Shown here piece by piece: positions 1 to 9,281 of a stretch of 64,000 nt of DNA (within the stretch, counting starts at the first letter, position 1; each line of letters opens with the position of its first letter). The DNA lies in contig NZ_JAGQCV010000002.1 in the NCBI RefSeq assembly GCF_024346375.1, positions 124,001 to 188,000 of the forward strand. The letters are read 5' to 3'. The position numbers were made by a program, and so were the translations under genes. The notes under the pieces were generated by a model. The model saw nothing but the letters and a program-made list of their open reading frames with translations. It was not told the origin of the DNA and did not search any database. Origin of the DNA: Synechococcus sp. ATX 2A4 (GTDB lineage: Bacteria; Cyanobacteriota; Cyanobacteriia; PCC-6307; Cyanobiaceae).

Positions 1-950
1 TGCTCGGCGATCGGCAGCAGCTCGATGTGGGTGAAGCCGCGTGCCTTCACGTAGGGAATCAGGCGGTCGCCCAGTTCCGGGTAGGTGAGCAGGCGGGCGC
101 CGGGCTTGAGATCGGCGGCGGGCACCGGCGGCCGGGGTGTGCCATCAGGCTCGAGGAACGGCTCATCGATGGCCGCATGCATCCAGCTGCCCAGATGCAT
201 CTCGTAGACGCTGATCGGCTGCTCCAGTGGATCCCGGCTGTCGCGGTCGGCCAGCCAGGCCTGGTCGGACCAGCGGTATTGGCCCAGCTGTGCCACCACC
301 GACCCCTGCTGCGGGCGCACTTCGTGCTGGAACCCGTAGGGATCCGCCTTCTGATAGCAATGCCCGTGTTGATTGCGGACTTCGTATTTGTAGATCGCTC
401 CCGGCGCCAGTCCGGGGATGAACAGCTCCCAGATGCCGCCGAGGCGCAGCTGCATCGGATGGTGACGGCCATCCCAACCGTTGAAGTCGCCCAGCATCGC
501 CACGCTGAGGGCATTGGGAGCCCACAGGGCGAACTGAACGCCGGCCACACCATTGCGTTCGCACACGTGGGCACCCAGCCGCCTCCAGATGTGGTGGTGG
601 TTGCCTTCAGCGAACAGGTGGCGATCTAGCTCGCCCATCCACTCTTCACGGAAAGCCCAGGGGTCGTGCTGCAGGTGTTCAATGCCACCGCGCCGTACCC
701 AGAGTTGATAGCTCTGGCCGGGATCATGATCCACTTGGGCTTCGAACAGCCAGCGGTGATGGGGGCACTCCATCGCCAGCGACTTGCCGTTCAGGCGCAG
801 TTCCACCCGTTCGGCATCGGGCATCCAGGCCCGCACCACCCAGTGATCATCCAGTGGTTGGGGCCCCAGCACCGCAAACGGATGATCGTGACGGCACTCT
901 TCGAGTTTCTGACCGTCTTGGACCATCCAGTCGAGGCTGGCGGGAGCCAT
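1..950 (-). CDS. glgB: 1,4-alpha-glucan branching enzyme, N-terminal part
   Basis: GlgB introduces alpha-1,6 branches into glycogen in the cytosol. The gene enters from the left edge, so about 316 N-terminal codons are present and the catalytic barrel core and stop codon lie outside. The visible protein starts [13 protein letters not shown], runs through the N-terminal beta-sandwich (motif [10 protein letters not shown] near residue 25) and the CBM48 segment ([20 protein letters not shown]), and reaches the start of the GH13 domain (YEMHLGSW, then GFTHIELLP). ATG at 950 fits the usual cyanobacterial N-terminus, which begins just before this beta-sandwich. The glycogen synthase gene lies in the same window at 50123. 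Identification rests on these motifs and is secure. Confidence 0.93.
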   Translation of the reverse strand, partial: MAPASLDWMVQDGQKLEECRHDHPFAVLGPQPLDDHWVVRAWMPDAERVELRLNGKSLAMECPHHRWLFEAQVDHDPGQSYQLWVRRGGIEHLQHDPWAFREEWMGELDRHLFAEGNHHHIWRRLGAHVCERNGVAGVQFALWAPNALSVAMLGDFNGWDGRHHPMQLRLGGIWELFIPGLAPGAIYKYEVRNQHGHCYQKADPYGFQHEVRPQQGSVVAQLGQYRWSDQAWLADRDSRDPLEQPISVYEMHLGSWMHAAIDEPFLEPDGTPRPPVPAADLKPGARLLTYPELGDRLIPYVKARGFTHIELLPIAE

Positions 951-1004
951 GGGCGCACATGCGGGCGGAGCCGGGAGCTTAGGCCGCCCACCTGCTGGGG
1001 GCGC

Positions 1005-1703
1005 TCAGCGCGGCGGAGTGGTGGGGAAATCGATGCCGATGATGTGGCCCGCGGAATCGAGGATCACAAACAGGTTGTCGGTGAGACGATTGAACTGGGT
1101 GGTGACGAGCACCAACTGCTGATCTCCTCCCTCGCTGGCCAGCAGGCTGCCGCGGATCCGCACGAAGCTGCCCGTGCGCTTCTCCAGGTTCTGCCAGCGG
1201 TTGGCGAGTTCCTGCGCGGAAATCTGCTCCTGCAGTTCCAGCGAGAGCAGGCTGCGCGCGCTGACCACCTCACCGCGGCTCAACGACCGCACAAAGCTGG
1301 TGGCGATCCGGCGGATCGGCGTGTTGGCCCGTTCCCATTCCCAGGCCAGCAAACGGCCCTGTTCGTCGAACACCAGGGTGATCTTGCGCACGCCGCTGGG
1401 GGTGGTGAGCTCGGCGTCCACCGTGCTGTCGTCGATCCCGCTCACCACCTCGAGCACCTTGCTGCCGAGGATTTTTTCCTGGTTCTGCAGCCGCAGATTC
1501 ACCTTGTCGGCGGTGGTGGCTTGGCGCAGCTCCGGAGCGAGCTGCTCGTAAATCACCTGGCTGTTCCTCTGGCTGAGAGCCTTGAGCAGGGTTTCAGCGG
1601 CGCGCTGGGCGGCGGCCGGGGTGAGGGTGGTGGTGGCCCATGCCGCCGGCCCCGAGAGGCCGGCGAACAGGGCGGCAGCCAGCAGGGCAGAACGGAGAGC
1701 CAT
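1005..1703 (-). CDS. Exported DUF3887-type protein
   Basis: This is a 232-residue protein with a clear signal peptide (MALRSALLAAALFAG, Ala-rich, cleavage probably after AAWA). Two similar domains follow, roughly residues 30-125 and 135-230. Each is built like a DUF3887 / NTF2-like fold: helices with motifs such as ERANTPIRRIATSF, followed by beta strands (QLVLVTTQFNRLTDNLFVILD). I chose ATG 1703 because it directly precedes the signal peptide; an upstream in-frame extension to 1772 would put 23 polar residues in front of it. It sits 54 bp downstream of the glgB start on the same strand. DUF3887 is known as a small periplasmic or outer-surface domain of unknown function. No function is assigned here. 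Confidence 0.72.
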   Translation of the reverse strand: MALRSALLAAALFAGLSGPAAWATTTLTPAAAQRAAETLLKALSQRNSQVIYEQLAPELRQATTADKVNLRLQNQEKILGSKVLEVVSGIDDSTVDAELTTPSGVRKITLVFDEQGRLLAWEWERANTPIRRIATSFVRSLSRGEVVSARSLLSLELQEQISAQELANRWQNLEKRTGSFVRIRGSLLASEGGDQQLVLVTTQFNRLTDNLFVILDSAGHIIGIDFPTTPPR

Positions 1704-1722
1704 GGAGGTGAGCAGGTTGGGT

Positions 1723-3315
1723 TCAGCAAAGTTTCGCTGATGTGAGTGGCTTGAGGTGCAACTGCGCGTCACGGAGGCTGAACTGCAGCGTGATCACCCG
1801 GTGGTCGGGTCCGCTGGGTCCGCTGGGTTGGCGGCCATCGCCTGGGTTGACGGCGATCTGCGGCCAGGCCGCCGCCGCCAGTGACAGGCGCAGGCACTCA
1901 CCAGCCCGCAATGTGGCCAGCAGGGGCTGGAACTGCAGGCGGCGGCGTTGCAGGCGCAGGGCGTCTTCGCCAAGCCAGCGGCCTACCCCGGTGCAGAGCT
2001 GCAGCACCTGGCTGCCCCCGCCGCGCACCACTGAAAGTGCCCCGCAGAGGTCGTGGCCGGGCTGATCGGCGGCCACATCCAGCATCAGTTCCGGCCGGCC
2101 CCACAACTGCAGATCCTGCGCCAACGGCGCTGAGGTGAAGCACACCACGTCGCTGCGCTGGTCGATGTCACCGCGCTCCACCAGGCCGGCCTCCAGGGCC
2201 AGATGGCCGCCGCGGCCGGGGCAGGGCCGCCAGGGGTCGTGCACGAGCCACACGCCACCGCCCCCCTCCCCGGCCACTGTCAGCTGCCCCTCGCGTGCAT
2301 CGACGGCCGCCAGCCCGGTGCTGCGCAGGCCCCACACCAGAGGAGGGGAGGCCTCCACTGGGGCATGGCTCCAGGCGCCGCTGGTGAGATCACCAAGCGA
2401 GCACACCGCTGGCCGCTGGGCGAGCTCACGGCCGCGCAGGTGCCTGTCGAAGAAGGCCAACTGCAGCCGGTCGATCCCGCCCTTCCAGTTGAGGTGGGTC
2501 CAGGGTCCCACCAGCAGGCTTGCTGAGCCACCGGCCGCCTGGCTGCGTTCCAGCAGGTCGAGCACGCCGCCGAGATGCGGGTCGAGCCAGCCGCCGACCA
2601 GGAGCATGGGCTGCCGCAGCAGGGCTGTCGGGGGTTGGTGGCAGCGCCAGCCCTGCGGTTGCTGGGGGTCAAGGCGCAGCCAACCGAGCCCCATGCCGCT
2701 GGGGTCGTGGCGCTCCAGCAGCGCCAGCCCCTCCGCCAGGAAGTGCCCGCTCTCCAGGCTGCGGCGGATCGTCTGCCAGGCGTCGTGGTCGTTGGCCCGG
2801 CGCATGGTTTCGGCGGCCAGCTGCAGGGCCCAGCCCAGTCCCAGCGCCCAGCGGTGCGCCCCGCCATCGCTGGCCCAGTGCAGCCGCTCATCGAGGCCGG
2901 TCATGGCCGGGACCAGCGCATCGGGTGGGGGCGTGTCTGCGTGGCCCAGCAGCTGGGTGAGGCCCTGGTAGGAAAAGCCGTAGGTGCCCACCTTGCCATC
3001 GGCGCAGGGCAGGCTGCGCGCCCACTCCAGCGCCGTGGCCCCATCCCGCGCCTCCTGGGCGAACCCTTCGAACTGCCCCGCCGAGTCGCCCCGACCGCGC
3101 ACGTCCTGCACCACCACCGCGTAGCCCTGACGGGCATACCAATGGGGATGGGCGGCGGTGATGGTGGAGGCGATCGCCCGGCCATAGGGCTGGCGCATCA
3201 GCAGCACCGGCCAGCGGCCCGGCTGGCTGGGTTTCCAGACGCGGCTGGCCAGCTTCACCCCATCGGCGCAGGGCATCCAGGTGTCGCTGGACTCCACCGG
3301 CAGGGCGTCAGGCAC
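1723..3315 (-). CDS. CocE/NonD family serine hydrolase (peptidase S15)
   Basis: This 530-residue alpha/beta hydrolase belongs to the CocE / X-Pro dipeptidyl-peptidase family. The N-terminal domain holds PYGRAIAS and the oxyanion-region motif QDVRGRGDSAGQF (residues 70-82). The nucleophile serine is residue 115 in TYGFSYQGL. The catalytic His is probably in VGPWTHLNWKGG near residue 285. A C-terminal jelly-roll domain (from about 370, ending in sodium- and glucan-independent beta strands such as CLRLSLAAAAWPQI) matches the family layout. There is no signal peptide, so it is cytosolic. Family members cleave esters, amides or X-Pro dipeptides; the substrate here cannot be told. Its stop lies 19 bp before the next gene start. 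Confidence 0.85.
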   Translation of the reverse strand: MPDALPVESSDTWMPCADGVKLASRVWKPSQPGRWPVLLMRQPYGRAIASTITAAHPHWYARQGYAVVVQDVRGRGDSAGQFEGFAQEARDGATALEWARSLPCADGKVGTYGFSYQGLTQLLGHADTPPPDALVPAMTGLDERLHWASDGGAHRWALGLGWALQLAAETMRRANDHDAWQTIRRSLESGHFLAEGLALLERHDPSGMGLGWLRLDPQQPQGWRCHQPPTALLRQPMLLVGGWLDPHLGGVLDLLERSQAAGGSASLLVGPWTHLNWKGGIDRLQLAFFDRHLRGRELAQRPAVCSLGDLTSGAWSHAPVEASPPLVWGLRSTGLAAVDAREGQLTVAGEGGGGVWLVHDPWRPCPGRGGHLALEAGLVERGDIDQRSDVVCFTSAPLAQDLQLWGRPELMLDVAADQPGHDLCGALSVVRGGGSQVLQLCTGVGRWLGEDALRLQRRRLQFQPLLATLRAGECLRLSLAAAAWPQIAVNPGDGRQPSGPSGPDHRVITLQFSLRDAQLHLKPLTSAKLC

Positions 3316-3324
3316 GGGCGCGGC

Positions 3325-3633
3325 TCAGCGCACGTCCGGGCAGTAGAGGCCCACCACGTAGGTGGTCAGCACTTCGGCGTCCTGGGTGCTGACGTTTCGG
3401 CTCTGGGCCACCATCGCCACGGCCTGGGGGGAACTGGAGCGCACGCCCTGGGCATTGAGAGCACGCAGCTGGCCGCAGAGGTTCTGGGCCACCTGGGGAT
3501 TTTGTTTGACCGATTCGAGCAGGGCGGAAGCGGCCCCGGCCGGGCCGGCTGCCAACAGGGCGCAAGACGCCAGAACCGCGGTCAGGGAAAGCAGTGGACG
3601 GCTGGGGTCTCCCCAGCGGCGGAGGTGAATCAA
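3325..3633 (-). CDS. Small exported protein, unknown function
   Basis: This 102-residue protein has a basic N-terminus (MIHLRRWGDPSR) and a hydrophobic stretch LSLTAVLASCALLAAG ending in AGAA, typical of a Sec signal peptide. The mature part of about 70 residues contains two cysteines (NLCGQ and LYCPDV) that could form a disulfide outside the cytoplasm. The sequence resembles small conserved secreted proteins of picocyanobacteria, but I do not recognise a named domain. It ends 9 bp upstream of the CocE-type hydrolase gene on the same strand, so the two are probably co-transcribed. Confidence 0.65.
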   Translation of the reverse strand: MIHLRRWGDPSRPLLSLTAVLASCALLAAGPAGAASALLESVKQNPQVAQNLCGQLRALNAQGVRSSSPQAVAMVAQSRNVSTQDAEVLTTYVVGLYCPDVR

Positions 3634-3698
3634 TGCAGGGCCATGGAGGGAGTGATCCCATTCCAGTCAGCCGGAAGGTCCGGCAGGGGCGCGGCGGG

Positions 3699-4088
3699 TC
3701 AGTTTGGGGAGCGACTGGACGCCTTGCGGGCCCGAAGGATCCAGCCACGGACGGTGTCACGGTCGATTCTGGCCAGAGCGCCTGGCCGCAGGGCCCGCTC
3801 CAGCCGGGTGAGCTGCACCTGCAACCGCTCCGGTGAGCATTCCGCCAGGGCGGTGGCGGTGGCGATGCCGGCATGCAACAACAGGGCCGCGTCACCGGCC
3901 TCAAGGGCCAGCGCCTCCATCAGCCGTGCCTGGCCGCGCAGCCGGGTCAGCCGCTGTTCGGAGGCTCCCTGCCGGGCCAGTTGGCGCAGAGCACCGTCCT
4001 GGAGCCTGGCCAGGCTGCCCCATTCGTTCACACCTGCGGACTGAAGTTGCTCCTGCTCCAAATGGAAGTGCTGGGGCAGGGGATACAT
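3699..4088 (-). CDS. DUF4332-like helix-hairpin-helix protein
   Basis: This 129-residue, mostly helical, soluble protein has no signal peptide or membrane segment. It shows the pattern of tandem short helices seen in DUF4332 proteins: a first half with LQDGALRQLARQGAS and LRGQARLMEALAL, and a second half with LLLHAGIATATALAECSP and VQLTRLERAL. DUF4332 resembles the helix-hairpin-helix repeats of polymerase lambda, so nucleic-acid contact is possible but unproven. It lies 14 bp downstream of the Ycf51 gene. The family call is from pattern memory and is moderately sure. Confidence 0.6.
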   Translation of the reverse strand: MYPLPQHFHLEQEQLQSAGVNEWGSLARLQDGALRQLARQGASEQRLTRLRGQARLMEALALEAGDAALLLHAGIATATALAECSPERLQVQLTRLERALRPGALARIDRDTVRGWILRARKASSRSPN

Positions 4089-4102
4089 CGGGGTGGGGGT
4101 GT

Positions 4103-4570
4103 TCAGGGCTTGATCACCACCACGGTTCCATCGCGGCCGCGGGTGGCTTCCGCCAACACCACCGGCCGGCTGACGCCCGGTGCCACCGTTTCAACACGCC
4201 GCAGGCGCACATGCACGCTGCCGTCGGTGGTGATGCGGCCACTGCCGCGCAGGTTGCGGGCCACCTGCTCCACGGTGGGCCCATACGCGGCCGGGCTCAG
4301 ATCGGCACCGGCGGTGGCCACCACCAGGTTGGTGCCGTTGTCAAACACGATCGGGGCGTTGACCGCTCCTTCCACCGGCTCGCGGGGGTTGTAGCTGATC
4401 GCAAAGGCCCAGCAGGAGAGTGAGAGCAGCACGGTGAAGCTGGTGACCCCCACCAGCCGGAAGCGGATGCCCCAGCTGGAGACGAACCCCGCCAGGGTCG
4501 CCACGGCCAGCACCGCGCTCGCCCCCGCGAGCCATTGCCCGGCTTTGAGCAGGATCGGATCGGCGGGCAT
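4103..4570 (-). CDS. ycf51: Ycf51 family membrane protein
   Basis: This 155-residue protein carries two N-terminal membrane segments, about residues 10-30 (AGASAVLAVATLAGFVSSW) and 38-58. They are separated by the motif GIRFRLVGVTSF, which is the hallmark of Ycf51 / DUF2518 proteins of cyanobacteria and some plastids. A soluble domain follows (IVFDNGTNLVVATAG, then VEQVARNLRGSGRI), also typical. The function is unknown. It is the first gene of the minus-strand run and is divergent from tamB with 68 bp between starts. Confidence 0.85.
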   Translation of the reverse strand: MPADPILLKAGQWLAGASAVLAVATLAGFVSSWGIRFRLVGVTSFTVLLSLSCWAFAISYNPREPVEGAVNAPIVFDNGTNLVVATAGADLSPAAYGPTVEQVARNLRGSGRITTDGSVHVRLRRVETVAPGVSRPVVLAEATRGRDGTVVVIKP

Positions 4571-4638
4571 GGGGGCTGGGCGGCAGGGGATTCAACTTAT
4601 ATATTGCGGCCACCTCAGGCGGTGACAGCAGCGAGCCG
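4571..4638. promoter_or_regulatory. Divergent promoter region, ycf51 / tamB
   Basis: This 68-bp gap between two divergent start codons contains an AT-rich core (TTATATATT around 4597-4605) inside otherwise GC-rich DNA. It can be read as a -10-like box on either strand (TATATT on plus, TATAAG on minus). No convincing -35 hexamer is visible on either side, so this is only a position-based inference. Confidence 0.3.
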
Positions 4639-7600
4639 ATGGGGGACGACGCTGAGCGGAAAGCAGGGACCGCGGCAGGGCCATTGGTGGTGGCCGCGCT
4701 GCTGGGCGCAGGCCTGGTGGCCACGGGCTGGTTCGGCGCCGATCACCTGGGCCGCACCCTTTACGACCGCTCCCGCCCGCAGCTGGAACGCCAGCTGAGC
4801 CTGGCGCTTGGCCATCCCCTTGAACTCGGCCCCTATCTCGGGTTGCGCCCTTGGGGCCTGGCGATCGGCGCCAGCCGCTTCCGCCCCGGCCCGAACGACA
4901 ACTCCAGTCTGAAGGTGCGCTCCCTCACGGTGGGGTTCGATCCGCTGGCCAGCCTGCAGGCCTGGACCCCGACCCTGCAGCTCACCGTGAAGGGCGCCCG
5001 GCTGGATCTGGTGCGCAATGCCGCCGGCGAGTACTGGGTGTTCGGCGGCACCGTCGCCGGCGAGGAGCCGCCGCGGCTGAATCTGAAGGTGCGCCTGGCC
5101 GATTCCACGCCGGTCACGATTTCTCCGGCGGGGCTCAACCTGCGGCTGCGGGGTGCGGTGGCGGTGAACCTGCAGGAGCGCCTGGTGAATTGGCGCCTCA
5201 CGGCATGGCAACGGCCGCCGCGCGGCCCGGAGCCGGAAGCCTCCGCTAGGCGGCCAGCGTCCAGCGGCGTTCCTGCGGGCCGCATCCGCGCTAGAGGCCG
5301 TTTCCAATGGGAGCGCAGCGAGCTTGAACTGGCGCTGCGGCTGCGGCAGGTGCAGCTCGAGCCCCTGGCCGGTCTGTTGCCGGCGGGCAGCGGCTTTGCG
5401 CGACCAGGGGTTGCCGGAGCACGCCGGTTCAGCGGCCGCGCCGATGGCCGCCTGTCGCTCTCCCTGCCGCAGAACGCCAACCGCTTCCGCTGTGGCGGCA
5501 GCCTGCGCCTGAGCGGGCTGCAGTTGCAGGATCCCCAGCTGCCCGCCCCCTGGCAGGCCAACAACGCCCAGCTGCGCTGCCGCGACGATCAGATCACTCT
5601 GGGCCCCATGGGCTGGAGCATGGCCAACTGGCGTGGCAGTGCCGGTGGTTCCCTGGTGCCGGGCCGTGCCTTCGATCTCAACGCTGCCGCTGAAGACCCC
5701 CAGCGTGGCGATCGCCTGCAGGTGCTGATGCAAGGCCCCTGGCTTCAACCCAGCTTGACGCTCACCGCCCGGGTGCCGCTCGGCAAGGGCACCCCCAGCA
5801 GTCCGCCTCCGCTGGCGCTCAGCGCCGATCTGGCCATCGACCGGCGCCGCGCCCTGGCGGTGGAGCTGCGGCGCCTGCAGCTGACCTCCGGCCGCTCCCA
5901 GCTGGTGGCCGGCGGAGCGCTCTGGCCCCGGCTGGCGGTGCGCAGCCAATCGGGATCGCTGCATCCCAGCCTGTGGAGCGCCGCTCCCTGGTTGGGTTCG
6001 CTGCTGGGCCGTCAGCAGCCGGTGGCGCTGGCGTTGGAGTCGTCGGGAACGCTGCTGGCGCCGCGCCTGCAGGCCTCGCTGGCCCGCCAGGGCCTCCCGC
6101 TGCTGAACTTCGATCTGCAGGCCCGTTCCGCCACACCCAGGCCGGACGCCGCCCCTGCCATGCCCGACACGCTCACGGCCGTGGTGCGGGCACCGGCCGG
6201 TGTGAACGTGGAGGGCCGGCCCGTGCTGGGGGCCACCACCGCGCAGCTGGGCTGGAGGGACGGGCTGCTGCGTCTTGACGACCTGACGGCACCCGGCTTG
6301 ACCGCCCAGGGGCGCCTGCCGCTGCGCTGGCAGAACCGTCGCGGCCTGGTGGCCGGCGACCTCGATCTGTTGCTCGACCTGCCCGCTTACCCCCTGCAGC
6401 GCCTCAGTCCGCTGGTGGGAGTGCGCCTGTTCGGCACGCTGGGGGCCCGTGGCAGCCTGCGCGGCCCGCTGGCGGCCCTGCGGCCCGACCTGCGCCTGGA
6501 GGTGGCGGATCTGGGCAGCGGCCCCCTGCAATTACGTGAACGCTGGACCGGGCAGCTGGTGCCCGCCGGCAGCGGCAGCACGTTGAACATGCGCTCCAGT
6601 TGCACCGCCCTTCCCGGCACGCTCACCGCCAGCCTTGATGCCTCCTGGTTGCCGCGCCAGGTGACCCTGCAGCGGCAGGGGGGCACACTCGCGCTCAGCG
6701 GCAGCCGTGATCAATACCGCTGGCAGGCCACAGGCCTGCCCCTCACCGGCCTGCAACTGCAGACCACCGCGGGCGGCCGCCGCGAGCCGCTGCAGGGACT
6801 GCTGAGTGGCCAGGGGGTGGTAGGCCTGTCGCCGCTCACGATGAACGGCCGGGTGCGGGTGGAGCGCCCGGCGCTGCTGGGGCTGCTCGCCCGCGAGCTG
6901 GTGGCCGACGGTGATCTCCGCCAGGGCCGCTACCGGCTCCGCGGCCAGGTTGACCCCATCAGCGGCGGCCAGCTCAGCCTGCAGGCCTCCGGCAGCAGCG
7001 GCGGCCCGCTCCAGCTCGCCTTCGAGGGCCGCTCGCTCACAAGTGCCTTCTTTGAGCAGGTGCTGCAGCTCCGGGCCCGCACCGGCGGTGTGGCGGGTCC
7101 ACCCCAGGGCCGCGCCAGCGATCTGGGCGAGCTGGCGATCGACACGCTCGGCGGCACCCTCGCCGATCAGCTGGCGGCTCTTGCTACGGCCCGCGCCCGC
7201 CTGGAGACCTCTGCCCAGGCCGGTGTGGCGCCGAGGCCGAAGTTCCGCGCTGATCTTTTGCGCGGCCTGGTGGACCTCGACGGCAACCTCACCGGGCCCA
7301 GCCTCGCCGCCCTCAGGCTGACCCTCAATGCCAAAGGCCACCTGTGGCTGAAAGGAGACGACCGCGACCAGGCCCTGCAGCTGGAGCCCTTCGTGGTGCG
7401 GTTGCAGGGACCGCTCGGGCCGGGCCGCGGCCAGTTCGCGCTCGAAGGCCTGTCGCTGGGGCTGCTGGCGCTGATCACACCGGTGCCCAACGGCCTGCGC
7501 GGCACGCTTGATCTGAAGGGACGTTTCCGGATCGGGGACCCCAGCGGGGCGGGATCCGCACCGGATCCTCAGTTCGCTGCCGAGCTGGCCCTGCGCGACG

Positions 7601-9276
7601 GTTCGCTTAACGGCATGCCGCTGGTCCTGGAGAACGCCCAGGTCAGCCTCGATGAGGCGGCCGTCTCGGCCCAGGCCTCCCTGCGCGGTGACAATGCTGC
7701 CGACAGCGTGGATCTGAGTGCGCGGGTGCCGCTCGATCCCGCCAATGAGGGCCTGCGCATGCGGCTGTCCAGCCGCGGCGATGGCCTGCGCTTCCTCACG
7801 GCTCTGGGCGGCGAGCAGTTGCTGTGGCGCAAGGGCAGCGCCGATCTGGAGCTGCTCGTGCGCGGCAGTCTCGATGACCCCTCCGCCAACGGCTTCCTGC
7901 GTTTCCGGGGCGGCGAGCTGTTGCTGGCCGGTCAGGAGGTCACGAAACTTGAGGCCACCGTGCTGTTCGACTTCGAACAACTGTTGGTGCAGGAGTTCAG
8001 CGCCCAGGTGGGCGAGAAGGGGGCGATCAAGGCGGCCGGCAACCTGCGGCTGTTCACCCCGCTGGCTGAGGCGAAGCTGCTGCAGGTGGACCTCACCGCT
8101 GCCCGCCTGAGTGTGCCGCGCCTCACCGCCCAGACCGACGCCTCGCTCACGGTTGCCGGCACTTTGCTGCAGCCGCTGGTGGGCGGGGAGGTGACGATCA
8201 GTCGCGGCAAGCTCAATGTGCAGCCCGGTGAGCTGGCCCAATCGGAGCAGATCGAGGGCGGCGCGGGCAAAACCGTGGCCGTCAAGCCGGTCACGGTGCA
8301 GAGCCTGATGGAATCCAACTGGGATTTCCAGCAGCCCCTGGTGCTGTTGGGGGCAGGTGTGGACACGGGGGCGGAGGAGGCGCTGCGCAGCTCGTTCCCC
8401 GACCTTTCCTATTTCAACCTTGATGACCTGCGCCTGAACCTCGGCCCAGATCTGGAGGTGGTGATGCCCCCGGTGGCCACCTTCCGCACCGCAGGCCTGC
8501 TCACCTTCAACGGCCCGGTCGACAGCAACCTGCAGGCCCGTGGCGTGGTGCGCCTCAAGGGCGGCCGGCTCACGCTGTTCACCACCACCTTCACGCTCGA
8601 TCCCGATGCGCCCAACGTGGCGGTGTTCACCCCTTCGCTCGGGTTGGTGCCCTTCCTCGACATTGCCCTGCGCACGCGGGTCTCGAACAGCCTGGAGGTG
8701 GGCCGCAGCCCGGGCTTCGTGAGCGACCAGGACCTGCGCGGTGGCTTCACGCCCCTCGACCAGCTCAACCTGGTGCGGGTGGTGATGAAGATCAGCGGTC
8801 CAGCCGACCGGATCGGCGAATCGCTGGAGCTGCGCAGCAATCCGCCGCTCTCGCAGGAGCGGTTGGTGGCGTTGATCGGCGGTAATTCATTGGCGGGCCT
8901 CACCGGCGGCAATGCGGGCGCGGCGTTGGTCACGGTGCTGGGCCAGTCGTTGCTGTCGCCCCTGGTGAGCACGCTCACCGATGCCCTCGGCCAGCGGGTG
9001 AGCTTCGCGATCTATCCCACCTATGTGGTGCCCACCGAGAGCCAGAACCCCAACAGCAGCAACGGGCGGGTGCCCTCCCAGCTGGTGCTTGCGACCGATT
9101 TCGGCCTGGATCTCAGCGATCGCATCAATCTGTCCATCCTCGCAGCGCCGAACCGGAGCGACATCCCTCCGCAATTCACCCTGCGCTACCAGGCCAGTGA
9201 TACCTACGGCGTGCAGGGATCGGTGGATGCGGAAGGCCGCTGGCAGACCCAGCTGCAATTCTTCTTCCGGTTCTGA
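4639..9276 (+). CDS. tamB: TamB / TIC236-type translocation and assembly module protein
   Basis: This is a very long protein (1545 residues) with a single N-terminal membrane anchor (VVAALLGAGLVATGWFGADH, about residues 18-37). A repetitive beta-strand-rich body and a C-terminal DUF490/TamB domain (about residues 1100-1545, ending in the aromatic residue pattern QLQFFFRF) follow. TamB proteins bridge the plasma membrane and the outer membrane and help build outer-membrane proteins or move lipids; TIC236 is the chloroplast descendant of the cyanobacterial protein. Length and architecture match. The start follows a GC-rich leader and a short AT-rich patch. The next gene starts 5 bp after its stop, so co-transcription is likely. 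No Omp85/TamA partner is in the window. Confidence 0.9.
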   Translation: MGDDAERKAGTAAGPLVVAALLGAGLVATGWFGADHLGRTLYDRSRPQLERQLSLALGHPLELGPYLGLRPWGLAIGASRFRPGPNDNSSLKVRSLTVGFDPLASLQAWTPTLQLTVKGARLDLVRNAAGEYWVFGGTVAGEEPPRLNLKVRLADSTPVTISPAGLNLRLRGAVAVNLQERLVNWRLTAWQRPPRGPEPEASARRPASSGVPAGRIRARGRFQWERSELELALRLRQVQLEPLAGLLPAGSGFARPGVAGARRFSGRADGRLSLSLPQNANRFRCGGSLRLSGLQLQDPQLPAPWQANNAQLRCRDDQITLGPMGWSMANWRGSAGGSLVPGRAFDLNAAAEDPQRGDRLQVLMQGPWLQPSLTLTARVPLGKGTPSSPPPLALSADLAIDRRRALAVELRRLQLTSGRSQLVAGGALWPRLAVRSQSGSLHPSLWSAAPWLGSLLGRQQPVALALESSGTLLAPRLQASLARQGLPLLNFDLQARSATPRPDAAPAMPDTLTAVVRAPAGVNVEGRPVLGATTAQLGWRDGLLRLDDLTAPGLTAQGRLPLRWQNRRGLVAGDLDLLLDLPAYPLQRLSPLVGVRLFGTLGARGSLRGPLAALRPDLRLEVADLGSGPLQLRERWTGQLVPAGSGSTLNMRSSCTALPGTLTASLDASWLPRQVTLQRQGGTLALSGSRDQYRWQATGLPLTGLQLQTTAGGRREPLQGLLSGQGVVGLSPLTMNGRVRVERPALLGLLARELVADGDLRQGRYRLRGQVDPISGGQLSLQASGSSGGPLQLAFEGRSLTSAFFEQVLQLRARTGGVAGPPQGRASDLGELAIDTLGGTLADQLAALATARARLETSAQAGVAPRPKFRADLLRGLVDLDGNLTGPSLAALRLTLNAKGHLWLKGDDRDQALQLEPFVVRLQGPLGPGRGQFALEGLSLGLLALITPVPNGLRGTLDLKGRFRIGDPSGAGSAPDPQFAAELALRDGSLNGMPLVLENAQVSLDEAAVSAQASLRGDNAADSVDLSARVPLDPANEGLRMRLSSRGDGLRFLTALGGEQLLWRKGSADLELLVRGSLDDPSANGFLRFRGGELLLAGQEVTKLEATVLFDFEQLLVQEFSAQVGEKGAIKAAGNLRLFTPLAEAKLLQVDLTAARLSVPRLTAQTDASLTVAGTLLQPLVGGEVTISRGKLNVQPGELAQSEQIEGGAGKTVAVKPVTVQSLMESNWDFQQPLVLLGAGVDTGAEEALRSSFPDLSYFNLDDLRLNLGPDLEVVMPPVATFRTAGLLTFNGPVDSNLQARGVVRLKGGRLTLFTTTFTLDPDAPNVAVFTPSLGLVPFLDIALRTRVSNSLEVGRSPGFVSDQDLRGGFTPLDQLNLVRVVMKISGPADRIGESLELRSNPPLSQERLVALIGGNSLAGLTGGNAGAALVTVLGQSLLSPLVSTLTDALGQRVSFAIYPTYVVPTESQNPNSSNGRVPSQLVLATDFGLDLSDRINLSILAAPNRSDIPPQFTLRYQASDTYGVQGSVDAEGRWQTQLQFFFRF

Positions 9277-9281
9277 TCGCC

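Noticed and set aside
6532-8241. Very long open frame on the minus strand inside tamB (and another at 4615-6531)
   Set aside because: GC-rich codon bias leaves antisense frames open; the translations are Gln/Ala/Arg/His-rich without domains, while tamB fits a known family over its whole length.
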